A stretch of DNA of 64,000 bases, taken from contig NZ_LT963352.1 of the NCBI RefSeq assembly GCF_900236475.1, positions 6,018,001 to 6,082,000 of the forward strand, read 5' to 3'. The notes below the pieces were generated by a model. It saw nothing but the letters and a program-made list of their open reading frames with translations, was not told the origin of the DNA and did no database searches. This document shows, piece after piece, positions 17,695 through 26,436 of this stretch (its first letter is position 1; every line of letters starts with the position of its first letter). This DNA is from Streptomyces chartreusis NRRL 3882. GTDB taxonomy: Bacteria; Actinomycetota; Actinomycetes; Streptomycetales; Streptomycetaceae. Both the position numbers and the translations under genes were made by a program.

Positions 17695-18540
17695 ATGTCC
17701 CGCCATGTCGCGATCGTCACCGATTCAACGGCCTACCTGCCGGCCCGGACGATGGAGCGCCACGGCATCACAGCGGTGCCTCTGACCGTCGTCCTCGGCG
17801 ACCGGGCGCTGGAGGAGGGCACCGAGATCTCGACCCGAGCCCTCGCCCAGGCTTTGCAGAAGCGGCGCCCGGTGACCACCTCGCGGCCCAGCCCCGCGCT
17901 CTTCGAGGAGACGTACCGCAAGGTCGCCGAGTCCGGCGCCACCGGCATCGTCTCCCTCCATCTCTCCGCCGAGCTCTCCGGTACGTACGACGCGGCCGTC
18001 GCCGCCGCGCGGCAGGCGCCGGTGCCCGTGCGGGTGGTGGACACCGGCATGATCGCGATGGCGCTCGGCTTCTGCGCGCTCGCCGCGGCGCAGACCGCGG
18101 AGTCGGGCGGCACGATGGACGAAGCCGTCACGGCCGCGGAGAAGCGGGCCGCCGGCACATCCGCCTACTTCTACGTCGACACCCTCGACTACCTGCGCCG
18201 GGGCGGCCGTATCGGTGCCGCGCAGGCCCTGCTGGGCTCGGCGCTCGCGGTGAAGCCGCTGCTGCAACTGGCCGACGGCCGTATCGAACCGCTGGAGAAG
18301 GTGCGGACCGCGTCGAAGGCGATCGCCCGGCTTGAGGAGATCGCGGCCGAGCGTGCGGGCAGCGCCCAGGTCGATGTCGCCGTCCACCATCTCGCCGCCC
18401 CGGACCGGGCCTCGGCCCTCGCCGACCGGTTGCGGGCACGGGTGCCCGAGCTGGCCGATCTGCATGTCAGCGAGGTCGGGGCGGTGATCGGGGCGCACAC
18501 GGGGCCCGGGTTGCTGGGGGTCGTGGTTTCGCCGCAGTGA
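17695..18540 (+). CDS. DegV family fatty-acid-binding protein
   Basis: 281 residues with the DegV signature IVTDSTAYLPARTMERHGI at the N-terminus, TSRPSPALFEETY and LSAELSGTYDAAVAAAR for lipid head-group binding, and YFYVDTLDYLRRGGRIGAAQALLG in the second lobe. In Gram-positives these proteins (FakB class) hold a fatty acid for the kinase FakA; no FakA-like gene is in this window. TAACCT sits seven bases before the ATG and no ribosome binding site is seen, so the mRNA may be leaderless. Confidence 0.93.
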   Translation: MSRHVAIVTDSTAYLPARTMERHGITAVPLTVVLGDRALEEGTEISTRALAQALQKRRPVTTSRPSPALFEETYRKVAESGATGIVSLHLSAELSGTYDAAVAAARQAPVPVRVVDTGMIAMALGFCALAAAQTAESGGTMDEAVTAAEKRAAGTSAYFYVDTLDYLRRGGRIGAAQALLGSALAVKPLLQLADGRIEPLEKVRTASKAIARLEEIAAERAGSAQVDVAVHHLAAPDRASALADRLRARVPELADLHVSEVGAVIGAHTGPGLLGVVVSPQ

Positions 18541-18581
18541 ACGGTCACTGCGGGCTCTGATCACCCGTGTGGGTGGCGGAG

Positions 18582-18608
18582 TTGTCCACAAGTCGGTCGT
18601 TGTCCCCG
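18582..18608 (+). promoter_or_regulatory. perfect DnaA box plus a second near-match upstream of comEA
   Basis: TTGTCCACA at 18582-18590 equals the DnaA-box consensus; TTGTCCCCG at 18600-18608 matches seven of nine positions on the same strand. They sit in the 119-bp gap between degV and comEA. A regulatory or DnaA-titrating role is possible; chance occurrence is not excluded. Confidence 0.4.
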
Positions 18609-18659
18609 GGAATTGACCAAGATCATCGCGAGGGTGCCGATGTGGCCGATCCTCGTCGC

Positions 18660-19817
18660 ATGGCACTTCGATCACGTTCACGCACAGCGACTGCGACCAG
18701 CGGGCCGGGCCGTGGACCGGCGTCCGACGGCCGCGTCCGTCACCGACCTGTCGCACGCGGCCGGGCACGGCATCGTCATGCCTCGGCGGAGGAACTCCGC
18801 CACCGCGCGGAGGTGCTGTTCGGCGAGCATGCCGAACGGGGCGGGGAGCGGCGGGAGTCGGGGCACGGTCCGCCGCCCGCGCCCGAGGAGACGGTTGCTT
18901 CAGGGCGTGCTCGGCTAGGGCTCGATCAGCCGGAGGCTGCTGCGGGGGCCGGAGTGGATCCCGATGTGCGACCCGGTGTGGGGTCCGTCCGCGCACGCGT
19001 GGGTGTCGACGGTGAGGCGGGCGCCGGCACAGGCCGCGGGGACGGCCGTCTGGGGGAAGGGGCCTGGCGGGAGCGGGCCGGGCTCGCGGTGCGGGAGCGC
19101 ATGCCCCTGTGGTTGCAGGCGAGGTGCGGCCTGGAGCTGCGGAGCGTGCTCGCGCTGACGGTGGTGCTCGCCGTCGCCGCAGCGTTCGCCGTGCAGCACT
19201 TCTGGGCCGGCCGGACCCAGTCCGTGCGGCCGCCGGAGGTGGTGCGAGCGGCGGCACCCTACGAGGAGCGGGGAGAGGGCGCAGAGGCCGAGCCGGAACG
19301 CGGAGCGGGTGCGTCCGCCGGGGCGGCGAAGGCGACAGGCGCGGCGGGTGCGGCAGGTGCGGCCGAGATCGTCGTGGACGTCGGAGGGAAGGTCCGTGAG
19401 CCCGGGGTCCACCGGCTGCCGGCCGGGTCGCGTGTCGCGGACGCGCTGCGCGCGGCGGGCGGGGTGAAGCCCGGCACGAAGACCGACGGCCTCAACCGCG
19501 CCCGGTTCCTCGTCGACGGCGAGCAGGTCATCGTCGGGGGACCGGCTCCCGTGGCGGGAACCGGGGCGGGCGGTACGACTGCCGGAGGAGCGGCCGGCGC
19601 GGCGGCGGGTGGCGCGCTGCCGGGGGCTCCCGTCTCCCTCAACACGGCCACCGCCGACCAGCTCGACACCTTGCCGGGCGTCGGCCCGGTGCTGGCGCAG
19701 CACATCATCGACTACCGCACGCAGCACGGCGGCTTCCGTTCCGTGGACGAGCTGCGCGAGGTGAACGGCATCGGCGACCGCCGCTTCGCCGACCTGCGGA
19801 ATCTCGTACGGCCATGA
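18660..19817 (+). CDS. comEA: ComEA-like helix-hairpin-helix DNA-binding protein
   Basis: Membrane-anchored DNA receptor type protein, 385 residues. After an unusually long basic, disordered N-terminus comes a membrane segment (SVLALTVVLAVAAAFAVQHF, near 161-180), an Ala/Gly-rich linker, an SLBB domain (VDVGGKVREPGVHRLPAG) and the C-terminal helix-hairpin-helix pair (SLNTATADQLDTLPGVGPVL ... GFRSVDELREVNGIG). ComEA of competent bacteria binds double-stranded DNA at the membrane and feeds ComEC. The ATG at 18660 is six bases after GATCCT; a GTG at 18642 would add six residues. Its stop overlaps the comEC start (ATGA, 19814-19817). Confidence 0.88.
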   Translation: MALRSRSRTATATSGPGRGPASDGRVRHRPVARGRARHRHASAEELRHRAEVLFGEHAERGGERRESGHGPPPAPEETVASGRARLGLDQPEAAAGAGVDPDVRPGVGSVRARVGVDGEAGAGTGRGDGRLGEGAWRERAGLAVRERMPLWLQARCGLELRSVLALTVVLAVAAAFAVQHFWAGRTQSVRPPEVVRAAAPYEERGEGAEAEPERGAGASAGAAKATGAAGAAGAAEIVVDVGGKVREPGVHRLPAGSRVADALRAAGGVKPGTKTDGLNRARFLVDGEQVIVGGPAPVAGTGAGGTTAGGAAGAAAGGALPGAPVSLNTATADQLDTLPGVGPVLAQHIIDYRTQHGGFRSVDELREVNGIGDRRFADLRNLVRP

Positions 19818-22570
19818 GGAGCGGCCGTGACGTGCCGACGGGGCGGGACGAGGCGGCACCCGCGGTCTTCACCACCGGGGCGGCTCCTCCGGGCCGGCCG
19901 GTCCCTCTCACCCAGTCGGACTCGCCCGCCCGTTCGATCGTGCACGCCTCCTCCGGGAAGCGGCTGGGCAGCGCCCGTCCGCGCCAGGAAGGACCCACGG
20001 ACCTACGACTCGTCCCACCCGCCCTCGCGGCCTGGGGCACGGCGGCGCTGGTGCTGGACGCGTCGCCGGGGTGGGTCCTGGGCATCGTGGCCGGCTGTCT
20101 GGCCGCCGTCGCCCTGCTGCCGTCGGCCCGGTGGGCGGGGTGGGCGTCCTGGTCGCGGGCGTCGGCCGCAGCCGTGCTGCTGTGCGTGGCCGCGGCAGCC
20201 GTCTCGGCCGGGCTGCATGGGGCGGATCTGCGCCGGGGGCCTGTGCCCGGCCTGGCGCGGGAGTACGCGACGGTGACCGCCGAGGTGGAGCTGACCTCCG
20301 ATCCCCGGCTCACCCGGCCGAAGGTCCGGGGCGATCACGTCGCTCCGACCGCGGTGCTGATCGAGGCCGATGTGCGGCACGTCCAGGAGGCGGGTGGCGC
20401 GACGGTGGGGACGCGGACGCCGGTGCTGCTGATCGTCGACGTGGGCTCGGCCGACCGGGCCGCCGAGGGTGGGCGGTCGGCTCCTGCGGGTGGGGCGGCC
20501 GTGGGCGTGGGGGATCGGCGGTCGACAGCCGTGACCGGGACCGTCGAAGGTGGGCGGCCTGCCGCCGGTGGGCCGGTGCGGTCACCGTGGCTGGGGCTGC
20601 TGCCGTCGACGCGGCTGCGGGTCAGCGCGCGGCTGGCGCCGGCGATGACGGGCGGTGACCGGGTCGCGGCGGTGCTGCGGGTGCGGGGCGAGGCCGAACC
20701 GGAGGTGGTCGGGGAACCCTCGGCTGCTCAGCGGCTCGCCGGGCGGTTGCGGGCCGGGCTGCGGGAGGCGACCGACGGGCTGCCGACGGATGCCCGGGCG
20801 CTGTTGCCGGGGCTGGTCGTGGGGGACACCTCGCGGATCACCCCGGAGCTGGAGGAGGCCTTCAAGGAGACCGACCTCACGCACACCTTGGCCGTGTCCG
20901 GGGCCAACTTCACGATCCTGCTCGCCCTGCTGCTGGGGCCGCCGGGCCTGGCACAGCACGTCGAGCGGCGGGGGCTCGCGCCTCGCCTCGGTGTCTCCCT
21001 GCGGGCCACCGCCGTGCTCGGGGGCATGCTATCACTCGGGTTCGTCGTCGTGTGCAGACCGGATCCGAGCGTGCTGCGGGCCGCGGCCTGCGGAGCCGTC
21101 GCGCTGCTCGCCCTCGCGACCGGCCGCCGCAGGTCACTCATCCCGGCGCTGGCGACGGCGGTCCTGCTGCTGGTGCTGTACGACCCGTGGCTGGCCCGGA
21201 GTTACGGGTTCCTGCTCTCCGTCGTGGCCACCGGCGCCCTGCTCACGCTCGCCCCGCGCTGGAGCGCCGGGCTGCGGCGGCGCGGGGTGCCGCCGCGACT
21301 GGCCGAGGCGCTGGCCGCCGCCGCAGCCGCGCAGGCCCTGTGCGCGCCCGTCGTCGCCGTGCTGTCGGCGCGGGTGAGCCTGGTGGCGGTGCCGTGCAAC
21401 CTGATCGCGGAGTTCGCGATCGCGCCGGCCACCGTGCTGGGCTTCGCGGCACTGGCCACGGCACCGATGGCGATGCCCGTGGCCAAGGCCCTGGCGTGGT
21501 GCGCGCATTGGCCCGCGGAGTGGATCGCGGGGGTCGCCCGTGCCGGGGCCGCGCTGCCGGGGGCGGGAGTGGACTGGCCGGGCAGTTGGGCGGGTGCGGC
21601 GCTGCTCGCGGCCGTGACGCTGGTCGTGCTGCTCGTGGGGCGGCGGCTGCTCGACCATCCCTGGTGGTGTGGGGGCTGCGGCCTGCTGATGGTGCTGGTG
21701 CTTGTGCAGCCGCCGCCGCTGACCCGGGTGGTCACGGGCTGGCCGCCGCCCGGCTGGCGGCTGGTGATGTGCGACGTGGGGCAGGGCGACGCCATGGTGC
21801 TCGCGGCGGGCGAGGGCACCGGTGTGGTGGTGGACGCGGGACCCGATCCGCAGCTCGTCGACCACTGCCTGCGCTCACTCGGCGTCACCAGGATCCCGCT
21901 GGTCGTGCTCACCCACTTCCACGCCGATCACGTGGCGGGACTGCCCGGTGTGCTGCGCGGACGGGCGGTGGGCGCGATCGAGACGACCGGCTTCGAAGAG
22001 CCCGCCGATCAGGCCGCGTTCGTCCGGAGACAGGCGGCGGCCCGGCGGGTTCCCGTGTCGCGGGCCGCCGCCGGGGAGCAGCGTCGCACGGGGGATTTGG
22101 CGTGGCAGGTGGTGTGGCCGCCCCCGAACCCGCCACCGGGCCCGCCCCCGCCCCCTCCACCGGGCCCGCCTCCGCGGGTGCTCCCGGCCCACCCGGCGCC
22201 GGAGGGGCCGAACGACGCCAGTGTCGCCATGCTGGTCCGGTCGGCCGGACTGCGCCTGCTGCTCCTCGGCGACCTCGAACCTCCGGCCCAGCGGGCGCTG
22301 GCGAGGTCACCGGCGGCCGAAATCCTGGAGAGCGTGGACGTGCTGAAGGTCGCCCATCACGGATCGGCGTATCAGGACCCCGGCCTGATACGCCGGGCGG
22401 CCCCGCGGCTGGCCCTGATCAGTTGCGGCGCCGACAACAGCTACGGACATCCGGCGCCCGGCACGATCGCGGCGCTGCGCGCCGGAGGTGCGGCGGTGCT
22501 GCGGACGGACCGGGACGGCGCACTGGCGGTCGTAGGAGGGGGCGGGGAGCTGAGGGTGGCGCGAGACTGA
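19814..22570 (+). CDS. comEC: ComEC/Rec2 family DNA-uptake channel protein
   Basis: 918 residues. The N-terminal third has membrane segments and an OB-like region; the central competence domain has LLPGLVVGDTSRI, FKETDLTHTLAVSGANFTIL (near 352-371) and many membrane spans. The C-terminus carries a metallo-beta-lactamase domain with MCDVGQGDAMVL and THFHADHVAGLPG (zinc ligands His, His, Asp, His) and KVAHHGS. A proline run near residues 770-795 interrupts that domain. In competent bacteria it conducts single-stranded DNA across the membrane and the MBL domain may degrade the other strand. It overlaps comEA and is followed four bases later by the NAT gene. Natural transformation is not established in Streptomyces, so the role here is open. 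Confidence 0.92.
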   Translation: MRSGRDVPTGRDEAAPAVFTTGAAPPGRPVPLTQSDSPARSIVHASSGKRLGSARPRQEGPTDLRLVPPALAAWGTAALVLDASPGWVLGIVAGCLAAVALLPSARWAGWASWSRASAAAVLLCVAAAAVSAGLHGADLRRGPVPGLAREYATVTAEVELTSDPRLTRPKVRGDHVAPTAVLIEADVRHVQEAGGATVGTRTPVLLIVDVGSADRAAEGGRSAPAGGAAVGVGDRRSTAVTGTVEGGRPAAGGPVRSPWLGLLPSTRLRVSARLAPAMTGGDRVAAVLRVRGEAEPEVVGEPSAAQRLAGRLRAGLREATDGLPTDARALLPGLVVGDTSRITPELEEAFKETDLTHTLAVSGANFTILLALLLGPPGLAQHVERRGLAPRLGVSLRATAVLGGMLSLGFVVVCRPDPSVLRAAACGAVALLALATGRRRSLIPALATAVLLLVLYDPWLARSYGFLLSVVATGALLTLAPRWSAGLRRRGVPPRLAEALAAAAAAQALCAPVVAVLSARVSLVAVPCNLIAEFAIAPATVLGFAALATAPMAMPVAKALAWCAHWPAEWIAGVARAGAALPGAGVDWPGSWAGAALLAAVTLVVLLVGRRLLDHPWWCGGCGLLMVLVLVQPPPLTRVVTGWPPPGWRLVMCDVGQGDAMVLAAGEGTGVVVDAGPDPQLVDHCLRSLGVTRIPLVVLTHFHADHVAGLPGVLRGRAVGAIETTGFEEPADQAAFVRRQAAARRVPVSRAAAGEQRRTGDLAWQVVWPPPNPPPGPPPPPPPGPPPRVLPAHPAPEGPNDASVAMLVRSAGLRLLLLGDLEPPAQRALARSPAAEILESVDVLKVAHHGSAYQDPGLIRRAAPRLALISCGADNSYGHPAPGTIAALRAGGAAVLRTDRDGALAVVGGGGELRVARD

Positions 22571-22574
22571 GGGC

Positions 22575-23414
22575 ATGAACTCAGCAGAGGTTGATGCCTA
22601 TCTCCGCCGCCTGGGAGCCGAGCACCCGGCGTGGCCCACCGTCGACGTGCTCCGTGAACTGCACCTGCGCCACCTGCGGACCGTGCCGTTCGAGAACCTG
22701 TCGATCCATCTCGGCGAGGAGATCGTGCTGGAGGAGAAGCGGCTGCTGGACAAGGTGGTGGGTGCCCGGCGGGGCGGGTTCTGTTACGAACTCAACGGCG
22801 CCTTCGGGGCGTTGCTCGCCGCGCTGGGGTACGACGTGGCGCTGCTCGCGGCGCGGGTGTACGGGGACGAGGAGCGGCTCGGTATCCCGTACGACCATCT
22901 CGCGCTGCGGGTGCGGACGGTGGACGGGGGCGACTGGCTGGCCGACGTCGGGTTCGGGGCGCACAGCCACCTGCCGCTGGCGTTCGGGGAGAGGGGGGAA
23001 CAGGAGGATCCCGGGGGCACGTTCCGGATCGTCGAGGCGCAGCCGGACGCGGCCGGGGTACGCGGTGGGCACGACACGGTGGAGGCGGCGGACCTGGACG
23101 TGATCCGCGACGGCAGACCGCAGTACCGCCTGGAGGTACGGCCGCGGGTGCTCGGGGACTTCGTGGCCGGGGCGTGGTGGCACAGCACGTCGCCGGTGTC
23201 GCACTTCACGCGGTCGCTGGTCTGTTCGCGGGTCACGGAGGACGGAGGGAGGATCACGCTCAGCGGCCGCAGACTCACGGTGACCGGGGCCGACGGCACC
23301 CGGGAGGAGCGGGAGCTGGGGACGGACGAGGAGGTGCTCGGGGTGTACCGGGAGCGGTTCGGTATCGAGCTCGGGTCGGTGCCGACGGTCCGGGGTACCG
23401 GGCAGGACGGCTGA
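22575..23414 (+). CDS. arylamine N-acetyltransferase
   Basis: Acetyl-CoA-dependent transferase of 279 residues. The catalytic triad is visible: Cys70 in RRGGFCYELN, His108 in YDHLAL and Asp124 in WLADVGFG. VPFENLSIHLGE near 37-48 is the family N-terminal motif. It starts four bases after the comEC stop, so is co-transcribed with it, though no functional link is obvious. Typical roles are acetylation of aromatic amines and hydrazines or amide formation in secondary metabolism. Confidence 0.95.
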   Translation: MNSAEVDAYLRRLGAEHPAWPTVDVLRELHLRHLRTVPFENLSIHLGEEIVLEEKRLLDKVVGARRGGFCYELNGAFGALLAALGYDVALLAARVYGDEERLGIPYDHLALRVRTVDGGDWLADVGFGAHSHLPLAFGERGEQEDPGGTFRIVEAQPDAAGVRGGHDTVEAADLDVIRDGRPQYRLEVRPRVLGDFVAGAWWHSTSPVSHFTRSLVCSRVTEDGGRITLSGRRLTVTGADGTREERELGTDEEVLGVYRERFGIELGSVPTVRGTGQDG

Positions 23415-23508
23415 TCCGGGCCGGAGGGGGCGAGGGAGCAGCGAGACCAGAAGGTGCAGAGGGGCCAGACACCCCACTTGGCCCACATGGTGCTACTCGT
23501 GCGTAGTC

Positions 23509-23524
23509 CCAGCACAAGTGCTGG
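23509..23524. promoter_or_regulatory. 16-bp palindrome upstream of the YceI gene
   Basis: CCAGCAC-AA-GTGCTGG, a perfect 7-bp inverted repeat, 109 bp before the YceI start and 95 bp after the NAT stop. No T-run follows. It could be an operator or a weak terminator. The rest of 23415-23632 shows no gene. Confidence 0.4.
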
Positions 23525-23632
23525 ATTCCCGTGATGTGGTCCCGTGTTGCCTCGAAAGCCTCATCGGTGGTCGAATGCCTCCTCGGTGATCCGTGATCAA
23601 ACAGCTGACTTCGAGTCGCACGAGGTGTCCAG

Positions 23633-24514
23633 ATGATCGGCCGCTGGCTGGGAAGCCGAACCAACCGGGTGCACCGGACGAGCCCCCTGGGGGCGGTGCC
23701 GACGCCGCCGAGCGCCGGGGTGCTGGCCTGCCGGGTGCTCGACCCGGTCAACGAACCGGTCAGACACGCGGAGTTCGCGGTCACCGACGCCATGGGGCGT
23801 CCGGTGGTCAGCGGGGGAGCGGATCCGTTCGGGTCGTTCATGACGACGGTGCCGGCGGGGGAGTACCGGCTCGCGGTGTCCGCTGAGGGGTACACGCCGT
23901 ATCGGGCGACCACGCAGGTCGCCGAGAACGCGCTCGCGTCGCTCGGTGACGTGACGCTCCAGGTGGCCCAGCCGCCGGAGCTGCCCGCGCCCGGCGACTG
24001 GGAGATCGAGTCGGCGCACTCCTCGATCGGCTTCACCGCTCGGCACATCGGCCTGGCGCGCATCCACGGACAGTTCAAGTCCTTCGCGGGCGTCATACGG
24101 ATCACCGAGCCGCTGGAGCGGTCGGCGATGCACGTGGTGATCGACGCGGCGTCCATCGACACCAACATGAAGATGCGCGACGACCATCTGCGGTCGGCGG
24201 ACTTCCTGGACGTCGCGAAGTTCCCGACCCTCGAGTTCTACAGCGAGCGGTTCGTGCACAAGGGCGGGAACCGGTGGGCCGTGACGGGGGCGCTGTCGCT
24301 GCACGGCGTGACGCGCACGGTCACGCTGGACACGGAGTACCTGGGGCTGGGCAACGGCATGGAGGGCGAGGTACGGGCTGCCTGCCGGGCCACGACCGAA
24401 CTGCACCGGGACGACTTCACGGTGAGCTGGCAGACGATGCTGGCCCGCGGCATCGCGGTGGTGGGACCGAGCATCAAGGTCGACCTCGACGTGCAGGTCG
24501 TCCGCAAGAGCTGA
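23633..24514 (+). CDS. YceI-family protein with N-terminal carboxypeptidase-regulatory-like domain
   Basis: 293 residues. Residues ~29-110 look like a beta-sandwich of the carboxypeptidase regulatory type (VLDPVNEPVRHAEFAVTD, GEYRLAVSAEGYTPY). The C-terminal YceI lipocalin-like domain starts at GDWEIESAHSSIGFTARHIG and includes HGQFKSFAGVIRI, DHLRSADFLDVAKFPTLEFY and the closing GPSIKVDLDVQVV. YceI proteins bind polyisoprenoids. There is no signal peptide, unlike periplasmic YceI of Gram-negatives, so this one is predicted cytosolic. GAGG precedes the ATG at 23633. Confidence 0.88.
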   Translation: MIGRWLGSRTNRVHRTSPLGAVPTPPSAGVLACRVLDPVNEPVRHAEFAVTDAMGRPVVSGGADPFGSFMTTVPAGEYRLAVSAEGYTPYRATTQVAENALASLGDVTLQVAQPPELPAPGDWEIESAHSSIGFTARHIGLARIHGQFKSFAGVIRITEPLERSAMHVVIDAASIDTNMKMRDDHLRSADFLDVAKFPTLEFYSERFVHKGGNRWAVTGALSLHGVTRTVTLDTEYLGLGNGMEGEVRAACRATTELHRDDFTVSWQTMLARGIAVVGPSIKVDLDVQVVRKS

Positions 24515-24556
24515 GCCGGCGGACCGGCCGCGGCGGCGTGTCGGACAATGGCCGGC

Positions 24557-24802
24557 GTGAGTGATGTGCGACATGTGCTGGTGCTGCCCGACAGGGACGC
24601 GGCGGAAGAGGTGGTCCAGGCGCTCCCCGAGCGTTTCGGCGTCGTCGAGGAGCCGCGGCTCGTGCGGGACGCGCTGGCCGGCGAGGACGACGCCGAGGAC
24701 GCGCAGTGGCTGGTCGTCCTCAGGGACGAGGAAGAACGCTTGGACCCCGGGGAGCTGGACCGGTTCGCGGGGGAGTGGGAGGGCTGGCGGGAGGAGCCGT
24801 AG
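24557..24802 (+). CDS. conserved hypothetical protein, 81 aa
   Basis: Small acidic protein beginning SDVRHVLVLPDRDAAEEVVQ, with ERFGVVEEPRLVRDALAGED and AQWLVVLRDEE in the middle, consistent with a ferredoxin-like alpha/beta fold (two VLVL/WLVVL strands and two helices). No cysteine or membrane segment. GTG 24557 is chosen because GACAAT lies seven bases before it and there is no ribosome binding site; an ATG at 24548 would add three residues. Unknown function. Confidence 0.65.
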   Translation: MSDVRHVLVLPDRDAAEEVVQALPERFGVVEEPRLVRDALAGEDDAEDAQWLVVLRDEEERLDPGELDRFAGEWEGWREEP

Positions 24803-24909
24803 GCCGCCTCTGGAGGAGCCGTAGGCCCGCTCGGGAGGGACGAAGCCCGGCGGGGACGCCATGAGCCCTTCGGGACCCGCTGTCAGTGCCGCGTGGGATG
24901 CTTGTCGCG

Positions 24910-25899
24910 ATGGCCAGGAAGACTGCGAATGACGACCCTCTCGCCCCCGTGACGCTCGCCGTGGGCCAGGAGGAGCTGCTGCTCGACCGTGCCGTGCAGG
25001 AGGTGGTGGCCGCCGCGAAGGCCTCCGACGCCGACACGGACGTGCGGGACCTGACCCCGGACCAGGTGCAGCCCGGCACGCTCGCCGAGCTGACGAGCCC
25101 GTCGCTCTTCGCGGAGCGCAAGGTCGTCGTCGTACGCAATGCGCAGGACCTGTCGGCCGACACGATCAAGGACGTGAAGGCCTATCTCGGGGCGCCCGCC
25201 GAGGAGATCACCCTAGTGCTGCTGCACGCCGGCGGGGCCAAAGGGAAGGGGCTGCTCGACGCGGCGCGCAAGGCGGGGGCGCGCGAGGTGGCCTGTCCGA
25301 AGATGACGAAGCCGGCGGACCGGCTGGCGTTCGTGCGGGGCGAGTTCCGGGCGGCGGGCAGGTCCGCCACGCCGGAGGCGTGCCAGGCGCTCGTCGACGC
25401 GATCGGGAGCGATCTGCGGGAGCTGGCGTCGGCGGTCTCGCAGCTGGCCGCGGACGTCGAGGGGACGATCGACGAGGCGATCGTCGGGCGGTACTACACG
25501 GGCCGGGCCGAGGCGTCGAGCTTCACGGTCGCCGACCGGGCGGTCGAGGGCCGGGCGGCGGAGGCGCTGGAGGCGTTGCGCTGGTCGCTGGCGACCGGGG
25601 TGGCGCCGGTGTTGATCACGAGCGCGCTGGCGCAGGGCGTCCGGGCGATCGGGAAGCTGTCGTCCGCGCGTGGCGGACGCCCGGCCGATCTCGCGCGGGA
25701 GCTGGGCATGCCCCCCTGGAAGATCGACCGCGTGCGGCAGCAGATGCGGGGCTGGACCCCGGACGGGGTGGCCGTGGCGCTGCGGGCGGTGGCCGAGGCG
25801 GACGCGGGCGTGAAGGGCGGCGGGGACGATCCCGAGTACGCCCTGGAGAAGGCGGTGGTCACGATCGCGCGGGCGGCTCGCTCCCGGGGCCGGGGCTGA
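24910..25899 (+). CDS. holA: DNA polymerase III subunit delta
   Basis: Clamp-loader subunit that opens the beta sliding clamp. The 329-residue protein has the family's three-domain layout: N-terminal LAVGQEELLLDRAVQEVVAA, LTSPSLFAERKVVVVRNAQDL and LVLLHAGGAKGKGLLDAARK, a middle helical region (LRELASAVSQLAADVEGTID), and the C-terminal collar (MPPWKIDRVRQQMRGWTPDG). ATG 24910 lies seven bases after GATGCT; upstream in-frame ATGs at 24886 and 24898 would add up to eight residues. holA downstream of comEA-comEC is a widespread arrangement, preserved here with NAT, YceI and a small gene inserted. Confidence 0.95.
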   Translation: MARKTANDDPLAPVTLAVGQEELLLDRAVQEVVAAAKASDADTDVRDLTPDQVQPGTLAELTSPSLFAERKVVVVRNAQDLSADTIKDVKAYLGAPAEEITLVLLHAGGAKGKGLLDAARKAGAREVACPKMTKPADRLAFVRGEFRAAGRSATPEACQALVDAIGSDLRELASAVSQLAADVEGTIDEAIVGRYYTGRAEASSFTVADRAVEGRAAEALEALRWSLATGVAPVLITSALAQGVRAIGKLSSARGGRPADLARELGMPPWKIDRVRQQMRGWTPDGVAVALRAVAEADAGVKGGGDDPEYALEKAVVTIARAARSRGRG

Positions 25900-25910
25900 G
25901 GCCGCGGGAC

Positions 25911-26336
25911 TCAGTACAGGGGCTGACCGATCCCCAGGAGGTTGCCCTCGCTGTCACGGAACCAGGCGCCGCGTTCTCCCCGGGCGCCCTTGCTCGGGTA
26001 GTTCCCCTCGATCTCGGCGATCCCGCCCTCCGTGCGGAAGCCGGGCACGTCGACCTCCTCGAAGACCACGCCGCGCCGCTTGAGCTCCGCCACGGCGGCC
26101 TCGATGTCGTCGACCTCCAGCGCCATCTGGGTGAAGGTGCCGGGCGAGGCCCCCGTCGACCGGAACAGCACGAATTCCCCGCCGCCGCAGCGGTACAGCA
26201 GCCCACCGGGCCGTTCGTCGACCGGCTCAAGGCCGAGTTTCTCGGCGTAGAAGCGCCGCGCCCGGTCCAGGTCCCGGGCGGGGAGCCGGGTCGCCACGCG
26301 GACCCCGGCCAGCACGTTTGCGTCCTCTGCGGTCAT
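25911..26336 (-). CDS. VOC (glyoxalase/bleomycin-resistance) family protein
   Basis: 141 residues with the vicinal-oxygen-chelate fold: ATRLPARDLDRARRFYAEKLGLEP at the N-terminus, FTQMALEVDDIEAAVAELKRRGVVFEE in the middle and AWFRDSEGNLLGIGQ at the end, where the Glu is the usual metal ligand. Function within this broad family is not predictable. The ATG at 26336 is six bases after CACAGT on the coding strand and directly after GGAGG, too close for a good binding site. It is divergent from the frameshifted NTF2-like gene and convergent with holA. Confidence 0.88.
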   Translation of the reverse strand: MTAEDANVLAGVRVATRLPARDLDRARRFYAEKLGLEPVDERPGGLLYRCGGGEFVLFRSTGASPGTFTQMALEVDDIEAAVAELKRRGVVFEEVDVPGFRTEGGIAEIEGNYPSKGARGERGAWFRDSEGNLLGIGQPLY

Positions 26337-26363
26337 GCCTCCACTGTGCCGTGATCGAGTCGC

Positions 26364-26382
26364 CCTCCTCCTGTCGAGGAGG
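26364..26382. promoter_or_regulatory. inverted repeat between the VOC and NTF2-like genes
   Basis: CCTCCTC-CTGTC-GAGGAGG, perfect 7-bp arms with a 5-base spacer, 28 bp upstream of the VOC start in the 100-bp divergent region. A possible shared operator. Confidence 0.4.
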
Positions 26383-26436
26383 AAAATCGGGTGTATCAGC
26401 CGTATGTCGCCAAGTGACGGAGAGGTGGCGAAGGTC

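Noticed and set aside
22126..22200. Proline-rich run in comEC as a frameshift or assembly error
   Set aside because: The frame stays open and the MBL motifs continue after it, so it is a low-complexity insertion.
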